Below are positions 58,759 through 64,000 of a DNA stretch of 64,000 nucleotides, one piece after another. Origin of the DNA: Candidatus Pacearchaeota archaeon (lineage in GTDB: Archaea > Nanoarchaeota > Nanoarchaeia > Pacearchaeales > GW2011-AR1); NCBI GenBank assembly GCA_002686195.1, contig NZAS01000186.1, positions 1 through 64,000 on the forward strand. Direction: 5' to 3'. The notes beneath the pieces are model-generated. The model worked only from the letters and a program-made list of their open reading frames with translations, was not told the DNA's origin and ran no database searches. The position numbers and the translations under genes are program-made. Positions within the stretch are counted from its first letter, which is position 1, and the number at the start of each line of letters is the position of its first letter.

Positions 58759-59388
58759 ATGCTAAAACGCGCGTATATGTTGGGAATGTATAAAGCCGCT
58801 CAAGAAGCTGGCGTGAATCTGCCGCCGGAAGCCATGGCGGACGCAACCATCAATCCCGCCTTTAGAAAGGCTTTGTATGCGGGCGGGGGCGGGTTGGCTG
58901 GTGCGGCTGGTGGTGCAAGCCTGGGTGCTTTGCTTGGAGGCGTTGGGGGCGCTGCCTTACGTGAACAGTTAGGCCTTGGTATGCGCGACAGTGCCGTTCT
59001 GGGTGCTCTCCTAGGTGGAGGCCTGGGTGCGGGCGTAGGAGGCCTCACAGGGACCGTGAAGGGCCTGGATGAGGCTGATGCCATGCGACTGGCCAACGCG
59101 GCTAACCAAGCTGACATAATAAACCGCTTGGAAGACGAGGCGCGAGGGTCCCTGTACGGGAACCCTTACGGTGAGCCCAAGCTGTCCGCAGCTAAAAAAG
59201 CAGATTTGCGGACCTTTTTGAGCTCGGGGGGAACGTCTCTGTTCAGCCCGCCAGCCAAGGCTAAGCCCCTCAAACAATGGCCAAAAGAAGAACCAAAAAA
59301 CCCCACCAGAGCGCTTGCGCATCGCATGGAACCCGTTGAGGAAGAATTGCGCAAACAACGTGTTAGTAGGGCTGGAGAGCCGCTCTAA
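58759..59388 (+). CDS. Tag protein 26 (209 aa)
   Basis: Tag variant MLKRAYMLGMYKAAQEAGVN. Strong Gly-zipper AGGGGLAGAAGGASLGALLG, GVGGAALREQL and VLGALLGGGLGAGVGGLTG, then a soluble basic half (SAAKKADLRTFLSSGG). Followed without a gap by the MHPF-class gene. Confidence 0.6.
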   Translation: MLKRAYMLGMYKAAQEAGVNLPPEAMADATINPAFRKALYAGGGGLAGAAGGASLGALLGGVGGAALREQLGLGMRDSAVLGALLGGGLGAGVGGLTGTVKGLDEADAMRLANAANQADIINRLEDEARGSLYGNPYGEPKLSAAKKADLRTFLSSGGTSLFSPPAKAKPLKQWPKEEPKNPTRALAHRMEPVEEELRKQRVSRAGEPL

Positions 59389-60060
59389 GTGCACCCGTTC
59401 CTACGACTTCTGAAACACGCTGAGGATGAGCAGGCAACTCCGTCTGCGCAGAAGCCTACAAGCATGGTTCAGCCGTCTGCGGTGAAAGAGGTACCTCCCA
59501 GAGAGGCTGTAAAGGCAACAAAATCTACGCAATCCGCAACCCCCGACAACGTGCAGGTGGCTGCGGACGCCTCCCTCGGGAACATGAACCCTCTGAAATT
59601 TACTAGCAGAGTGGTAACAGCGTCCGCGGTGGATGCGTTGCTAGGCGGGGTAAAAACCGTAAGGAAGGTCAACAGGTTGAGCCCGGTAACGGGAGAGCAA
59701 CCTTTGCACATAAGCGTACCGCACACACAGTATGCTCCGTCCATACAGGACATGGTGGCCGGTCTTACCGGAGACTTGGACAACTACAAAAAGCTGCACC
59801 CGTACTTGGAGTTGCTTAAGACCAGCGCCGCTCCGGTTGCCTTACCGTCCAAAACGGAAGAGACCGAAAAAAAGACCCCGCCAGCGTACTTGAAAAGGAC
59901 GCTCCCTTTGCCGGCAGTATCTACTGGAGATCATTTGGTTGACGTGGCCCACGCCGCTGTTAACAACCCTACGGTTCAGTGGGCTGCGGAGCACCTGGGA
60001 GGGAGACTTAATCCGGGTGGGGTTACGATAAAGTACAAAGGCACGTTCGACCTTTTGTAA
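59389..60060 (+). CDS. MHPF-leader protein (223 aa)
   Basis: GTG start. Leader HPFLRLLKHAEDEQATPS is the third of its class. Pro/Lys-rich N-half, then beta patches (HISVPHTQYAP) and helices; contains KKLHPYLELLKTSAA, an internal echo of the leader. Ends the plus-strand block. Confidence 0.55.
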   Translation: MHPFLRLLKHAEDEQATPSAQKPTSMVQPSAVKEVPPREAVKATKSTQSATPDNVQVAADASLGNMNPLKFTSRVVTASAVDALLGGVKTVRKVNRLSPVTGEQPLHISVPHTQYAPSIQDMVAGLTGDLDNYKKLHPYLELLKTSAAPVALPSKTEETEKKTPPAYLKRTLPLPAVSTGDHLVDVAHAAVNNPTVQWAAEHLGGRLNPGGVTIKYKGTFDLL

Positions 60061-60066
60061 GCTAAA

Positions 60067-60096
60067 GAGAAGGTGGTTTTTACGCCACCTCCTCTC
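60067..60096. terminator. Hairpin between convergent operons
   Basis: GAGAAGGTGG pairs with CCACCTCCTCTC around TTTTTACG, directly after the stop of the 59389-60060 gene and before the minus-strand block. The loop T run and near-symmetric arms suggest a bidirectional terminator. Confidence 0.6.
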
Positions 60097-60179
60097 CCCA
60101 ATTCTTACCCGAGTCCCCCATGCTTTACGCATGTATTGGGACGGGACCGGGTTCGGCGCTTAATTGCGCCGCATGTCGT

Positions 60180-61038
60180 CCTAGCCGACGAGGTACGTGA
60201 GCACTTCGATGACCGGATGCGCCAACGCCAGACCGGCGATGGCACAACCAGCGTTGAAGGCCCACGGTGCGCTGTTGCGCAACAGGGGCCCGTCGTCCTT
60301 CGGCTTCTCGATCTGCCGAGCGTAGACGCCGCCCATCGCCATGGCCAGGGCCAAGCAGTACGCCGTGCCGACCATCAGACCCGTCGAGAAGAACGTGTCC
60401 ATAGGCTCGGAGAACCAGCGAACCAGGAAGAAGCTGTCGCTCCAACCCAGGTAGGACGCCAGCGCCTCGAGTCCGAAGACCCCCACCATCGACAAGATGA
60501 AGCCCACCGTGAAGGTGTTCACCATGCCGCCGCTCTTCTGCGACGCGCGCGCGACCCGCGCACGGGCGTAGTCCGAGTTGCCAAAAGCGTTCGCGCCCGC
60601 GACCACACCAGTGGCCTCGAGAACGTGCGCCTCGGACTTGAGCCGATCAAGCAGCGCTTCCTGCCGCTTGATCTTCTTCTCGACCTCCTTGGCGGCCTTC
60701 TCGACCTCCTTGGCGGCCTCCTCAATGGCCTGGGTCTCGACGTTGGCCGCGGGGGCCTCGGTCGCGACGTTGGCCGCACCGTTCGCACCGTTCGCACCGT
60801 TGGTCGGCGCGGCGGTCTCGACGGTCTCGACGTTGGCCTCGGGCGCCGCCGTCTCGGTCTCGGTCTCGGTCTCGGTCTCGACGTTGGCCTCGGGCGCCGC
60901 CGTCTCGGTCTCGGTCTCAATATCCGGCGCAGACGTTTCCGCCTGGGCCTTCGCGTTGGCCTCGATGGCCGCATTCGCGGCAGCTTCGAGGTCAGGGTTA
61001 TTGCCATCAACGATCGGTTCTTGGGTGGGATCACCCAT
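60180..61038 (-). CDS. Membrane protein with acidic Thr-Glu repeats
   Basis: 285 residues; GGAG before ATG. N-terminal ~100 residues are low-complexity E/T/A repeats (ETETAAPEANVETETETE), then charged coiled helix (AAKEVEKAAKEVEKKIKRQE), then three to four membrane helices (FTVGFILSMVGVFGLEALAS, GLMVGTAYCLALAMAMGGVY, GCAIAGLALAHPVIEVLTYL). Likely a membrane-anchored spacer protein; function unknown. Confidence 0.6.
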
Positions 61039-61042
61039 GGGC

Positions 61043-61258
61043 CTACTCCAAGTAAGAGGCTGCGGCTAGTAACAGCCAGCAACCAGTACCAATGAAGGCC
61101 CCCGCCGCAAGTCCGACGAGGGCCGCTTCTCCGACGAATTCCCACAGGTCCGCGGCTGCTATCAGCCACGTCCCTACGAAAACCATCACGGTCACTTCTC
61201 CTATTAACGAAGACCCGACTTGCGGGTCTTCCTTTTTGTCAGCAGGGTTCTTAGCCAT
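61043..61258 (-). CDS. Small two-helix membrane protein
   Basis: 71 residues; AGGGG before ATG. Two membrane helices (VTVMVFVGTWLIAAADLW; AALVGLAAGAFIGTGCWLLL). Ends four bases before the next gene. May be a holin-type or membrane accessory protein. Confidence 0.5.
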   Translation of the reverse strand: MAKNPADKKEDPQVGSSLIGEVTVMVFVGTWLIAAADLWEFVGEAALVGLAAGAFIGTGCWLLLAAASYLE

Positions 61259-61757
61259 AGAACCCCTTTAGCCAGGCGAGTACGCCCAGCTTCTGCGCCT
61301 TGGGCGGCGCGGGTGGCGGCGGAGGGGCTTCCGCCTTGGGCGGTTCCACCTTGGGCGGTTCCACCTTCTTGGCCGCGGCTGGCGGAGTGGGTTCGGGCTT
61401 ATCAGGCCCGTTCCACCAGCGGTGCAACCTCGTGAAGGTGCGTTCGAAGAACCCCCGCTTTGGGGGGATGTTGGTGATCTTGCGATCGTTGCAGGCACAG
61501 ACCACGACGTCTGCGCCCGGGACGAACACCACTTCCGCTCCCGGGGAGCATCGGATGGGCTGATCGTCCACGTCGTGAATGGACTCGTTGCAAGTCGTCA
61601 CGACGATCTTCTGGTTGATCTTCTTCAGCCCAGGGAGCGCTCGCTCCGCAAACTTCCAAAGAGAGAGCCCCCCGCTGAAGAGGAGCAAGACCAACGCCAG
61701 GCCGAAACAGCCTTTGATGAAGGTCCATATCCCGTTAGGGACGGAGAAAGAAGGCAT
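61251..61757 (-). CDS. Single-pass membrane protein with Pro-rich tail
   Basis: 168 residues from ATG 61757 (AGAGG five bases upstream). Membrane helix FGLALVLLLFSGGLSLW, then a small domain with Cys (VVTTCNESIHDVDDQPIRC, CACNDRK) and a Lys/Pro-rich tail (PEPTPPAAAKKVEPPKVEPP). Overlaps the 71-residue gene by 8 bases. Confidence 0.5.
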   Translation of the reverse strand: MPSFSVPNGIWTFIKGCFGLALVLLLFSGGLSLWKFAERALPGLKKINQKIVVTTCNESIHDVDDQPIRCSPGAEVVFVPGADVVVCACNDRKITNIPPKRGFFERTFTRLHRWWNGPDKPEPTPPAAAKKVEPPKVEPPKAEAPPPPPAPPKAQKLGVLAWLKGFYG

Positions 61758-61781
61758 AGGCACCTCTCTAGTTGTTGTGGG

Positions 61782-62141
61782 TTACTGGTTAGAGTCGGCA
61801 AATCCTGTTCGGAGGGTGGCCAGCAACTCGACCGCCTCCTCAATGGCCGCGGTGTCGTCTTCTGCTGCACCCCTTGCGAGCCGTCCTAGAATGTACTCGC
61901 ACAACGCCTGCATGGCGTGCGTCAGCTCCGGCGACGGCCTGTGGTCCCAGCCGTCGCGGAGCTCCTGTACGATGGCTTGCGCCTTCTTGGTGTAGAGGTC
62001 ACGACCGGCGTCGTCTTCGGCCTCGATGCACCGGATGCTACGACGCGCGTAGCGCATTGCTCCATCAAAGAGCAGCAAAAGCAGCGCATGTGGAGACTTC
62101 TTGGGTTCTTGAAGATCCTTCCGCTTTGGGAACTTCTTCAT
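61782..62141 (-). CDS. FliS-like flagellar chaperone homologue
   Basis: 119 residues from ATG 62141 (AAGGAGGG nine bases upstream). Basic start KKFPKRKDLQEPKK, then PHALLLLLFDGAMRYARRSI, YTKKAQAIVQELRDGWD, LTHAMQALCEYILGRLARGA and EEAVELLATLRTGF. This is the four-helix pattern and motif order of FliS (L-x-x-L-Y-D-G-A ... I-x-x-L-x-D ... L-x-x-L-Y-x-Y-I-x-x-x-L ... L-L-x-x-L-R). FliS binds flagellin to keep it unfolded for export. A phage copy is unusual. Confidence 0.75.
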   Translation of the reverse strand: MKKFPKRKDLQEPKKSPHALLLLLFDGAMRYARRSIRCIEAEDDAGRDLYTKKAQAIVQELRDGWDHRPSPELTHAMQALCEYILGRLARGAAEDDTAAIEEAVELLATLRTGFADSNQ

Positions 62142-62159
62142 TCTAAACAACCCTCCTTG

Positions 62160-63150
62160 TGGGGCTCTGGGGTGTAGTAGTACGCACAAGACCCTTCCCG
62201 ATCAGAAGATCCTCCCCCCAAAGGAGGTCCTTTGTTGCACAACTAATCTTTGGGGGATCAGTCCACGGGTACATGCCCGTTTTGAGCTTGCGGATTTATT
62301 GCCCGCAAATGAAGGGTTTCCCCACTCTGCACAACTCAACTTCTCTGCCCTTCACCTAGGCAGCGCCAGCTATGTGGCTGGAGTCCGACCAAAGCATTAC
62401 TTCCTAAGGGACGCTAGTACTTTGTAGGTGTCCTCGGTTCCAGAAGTGCCCCTCGGGAAGGGACTTGTACGTATTACGCTTTGTGGGCGCTCGGATGTAG
62501 TAGTACGCACAAGTGAGTCCACCACCCTCTAAACGGGCGTGGGCATAGTGACCAAGCTATGCTCACCCACATCTCGTGGTCAGGAGTGACCCCGCCTAAG
62601 GCTACCTGGGCCATCCCAAGATGCGTGTGGTGAACTCACTTGTGCGTATACGGATTGTTGGCTCTCAGTAGCCTTGCCCGCAAAGGCAAGGCTTGCAGCG
62701 TCCACCACGAGCAGGTGGCCAACATCGAACGCCGTCCCAGAGGGGGGATGCAACACCACAACCTGTTTCCAGTATTAACTGGGAAATCAGATCGCTGTAG
62801 AAGTGCTGCCGCCCGCAAGCCTCTGGGAGTATTGGTATCCTACGTGCTCAAACTCCTCAGGGAGCTTGCAAGCCGTAGGAAGGCAGTTTTTCTCTGCCCG
62901 TGGCCGACTAGAGCCGACCAGCTTTCTCACAAGCTCTTACGCGTTACAAGGTAAACGCAAGAGCCAACAGTTCAAAGCACAAACCCCTCTACGGCAAGCA
63001 GCTAAGAGGGGGTGGTTGGCGAGCAGTTTTTAGACCTGCTCGGGTCTGTGGGCGGATGTCCTTGTGGTTAGAGAGGCCTACACGAGGTGTGACAGTCTAT
63101 CGGTACGGCCAGGAGTTCCGTACGACAAAAAGCCACACCCCGTGTAGGGG
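62160..63150. ncRNA. Candidate large structured RNA, at least three stem-closed domains
   Basis: No coding frame looks real in ~1 kb. Domain 1: 62181-62200 pairs with 62454-62473 (two mismatches in 20). Domain 2: 62503-62525 pairs with 62627-62651. Domain 3: TGTTGGCTCT (62656-62665) pairs with AGAGCCAACA (62960-62969). TGTAGTAGTACGCACAAG occurs at both 62173 and 62496. Inside are perfect hairpins such as AGCCTTGCC-CGCAAA-GGCAAGGCT, CCAGC-TATGTG-GCTGG and CCAGT-ATTA-ACTGG. A closed fold (CCTACACG...CGTGTAGG) lies at 63077-63146. Confidence 0.65.
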
Positions 63151-63159
63151 CGTATCTTG

Positions 63160-63360
63160 TTACGCACTTACTTGTACCAGAATAGGTACGCGGATTTGCG
63201 CGTTACTAGTTTCCGACCCGTCCAGATCGCCTAAGGGGTAACCCCAGACGTCATACGTAGGCATATATATGCACGTACGGCATTGGCAGTCTAAGCGGTG
63301 CAGGCCACGGAGCGCTCTAAGATCCTCTTCGTATACCGTAGTGTCTAATCGTGAGCGCAT
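63160..63360 (-). CDS. Small Cys-containing protein
   Basis: 66 residues from ATG 63360 with AAGGGG upstream. RSRLDTTVYEEDLRALRGLH then LDCQCRTCIYMPTYDVWGYP: a C-x-C-x-x-C cluster, acidic tail, and a hydrophobic end. Lies between the structured RNA region and the 136-residue gene. Confidence 0.5.
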   Translation of the reverse strand: MRSRLDTTVYEEDLRALRGLHRLDCQCRTCIYMPTYDVWGYPLGDLDGSETSNAQIRVPILVQVSA

Positions 63361-63419
63361 GCAGTCCCCTTCTTGTTTCGCGTTTGAATTCCCTATCGCA
63401 CCTTCTTGGCACCTGCACT

Positions 63420-63830
63420 TCAGTATGCGTAAATCCGAGGCTGGTTGTCCGCCAAGGCGGATACCGTGGCGGCGTTCCACCGCTCCTCCCCGATCTTGAA
63501 CACGTCGAGGGTGGTGCGTCCACGGCGGACGGTCACCTTCATCAGCGGTCCGAACACGTCGTCCTGTCGAGGGAAGTCCTTCACGTAGCACGCCGCATTG
63601 TGGACCAGCTCTGTGAGAGCACGCTCCAGCCGCTCGACGGCGTAGACCTCCGTCCAGGGCTTCGGCTTGGTGTTGAAGGAGAGGCCGTGCTGGAACAGCA
63701 GTCCCGAGAACACGTCGTCTGCCACCTCCTCGGGATACGCCGTCGAGGAATCGAAGGCGATGCCGAACACGACCTCGTCGGTGGTGCCGACGAGTGACTT
63801 GGCCAATGCGATCATCTGCTCTTTGGTCAT
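63420..63830 (-). CDS. Hypothet­ical protein (136 aa)
   Basis: ATG with GGAGG upstream, overlapping the previous gene's stop (ATGA at 63827-63830). TKEQMIALAKSLVGTTDEVV, then EEVADDVFSGLLFQHGLSFN, RLERALTELVHNAACYVKDF and LADNQPRIYAY. Compact alpha/beta. No family recognised. Confidence 0.55.
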   Translation of the reverse strand: MTKEQMIALAKSLVGTTDEVVFGIAFDSSTAYPEEVADDVFSGLLFQHGLSFNTKPKPWTEVYAVERLERALTELVHNAACYVKDFPRQDDVFGPLMKVTVRRGRTTLDVFKIGEERWNAATVSALADNQPRIYAY

Positions 63831-64000
63831 CGATCCTCCTTGTCGTGTGCCCGAAGAAGCGCGGCCAGCACCGAGAGCAGGACATACCCGTGACTTTCGT
63901 CCGTGTTGTCGATGCCCTCGATGATACGAAGGATGTGCTCCCCCTCATAGAGCCAGCTCCCGCGCGGGTCATTCACAGCTTCGTGCTCAAACTTTTCATC
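63827..64000 (-). CDS. Partial gene at right edge
   Basis: 57 residues visible; the frame is open to the window edge, so the start is outside. HEAVNDPRGSWLYEGEHILR then IIEGIDNTDESHGYVLLSVL and AALLRAHDKEDR. Mixed alpha/beta; unknown. Coupled to the 136-residue gene by ATGA. Confidence 0.45.
   Translation of the reverse strand, partial: DEKFEHEAVNDPRGSWLYEGEHILRIIEGIDNTDESHGYVLLSVLAALLRAHDKEDR

Noticed and set aside
60073..61095. A 340-residue plus-strand gene rich in Arg, Gly and Leu
   Set aside because: Shadow of the minus-strand Thr-Glu-repeat membrane protein; the repeats come from its low-complexity codons.
62640..63033. Plus-strand small genes inside the structured region
   Set aside because: They have no ribosome site and cross the closing stems; the region is better explained as RNA.
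63160..63972. A 270-residue minus-strand gene
   Set aside because: Its middle lies in another frame of the clear 63420-63830 gene; only the last 66 residues (63160-63360), which have their own ribosome site, look coding.

Overview
The window looks like part of the genome of a large tailed phage with a contractile tail (myovirus type). The support is a tail sheath (5169-7544), a tail tube (7608-8315), an OB-fold baseplate spike ending in an HIHGTG-type tip (13422-14957), long fibres (left edge and 52989-55610), four tRNA genes, two unrelated peptidoglycan-degrading enzymes and dense head-to-tail gene packing with ATGA/GTGA overlaps. I see no integrase, terminase, portal, major capsid protein or DNA polymerase, so the genome must extend well beyond this segment. 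A FliS-like protein hints at a flagellated bacterial host, but the host cannot be named from the sequence.

Layout. (1) 1-8376, plus strand: end of a fibre, small structural and membrane proteins, neck or terminator-like proteins, sheath, tube and a hairpin terminator. (2) 8470-13225, minus: small accessory genes, tRNA-Lys, -Thr, -Ile and -Met, a DHH-type phosphoesterase and two related winged-helix proteins. (3) 13422-17843, plus: baseplate spike, an 832-residue baseplate-like protein and small companions. (4) 17833-36469, minus (with a plus-strand pair at 21542-22047): accessory and early-type genes. These include a DnaQ-type exonuclease, HU-like protein, deoxynucleoside kinase, RelA/SpoT-type HD hydrolase, TSCPD protein, cytidine-deaminase fold, lytic transglycosylase, EcsC protein, multi-HTH protein, IS110-like protein, pentapeptide/pseudokinase fusion and many small Cys-rich proteins. 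(5) 36470-37548: AT-rich regulatory interval. (6) 37549-60060, plus: a regulator, an 586-residue-class coiled-coil protein, then about 29 short genes in two blocks (40587-50311 and 55742-60060). The blocks are separated by a lysis/nuclease/fibre cassette. (7) 60180-64000, minus: membrane proteins, FliS-like protein, a ~1 kb region of dense RNA-like secondary structure, and genes running off the right edge.

The most striking protein-level feature is block 6. About 26 different small proteins share a ~25-residue N-terminal tag (core F-aromatic-K-x-A-Y-x-x-G-x3-A-L, then G-hydrophobic-x-K-x-A), followed by unrelated payloads that are very often glycine-zipper membrane-type segments. In sub-clusters the tag is nearly identical at DNA level while the payloads differ. 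My working hypothesis is a sorting sequence for proteins loaded into the virion (by analogy to the T4 capsid targeting sequence), possibly for ejected or membrane-inserting proteins.

Three non-coding systems also stand out. One is a 36-bp-period array of about 19 units with two alternating conserved boxes separated by variable 9-10-mers (32198-32892), just upstream of an operon that includes an IS110-like protein. The second is a set of tandem RNA-like elements with compensatory stem changes (33146-33441). The third is a three-domain structured region at 62173-62969, with more hairpins to about 63150, reminiscent in size and phage context of large ornate RNAs such as GOLLD or ROOL. Assignment to any family is not possible without a covariance search.
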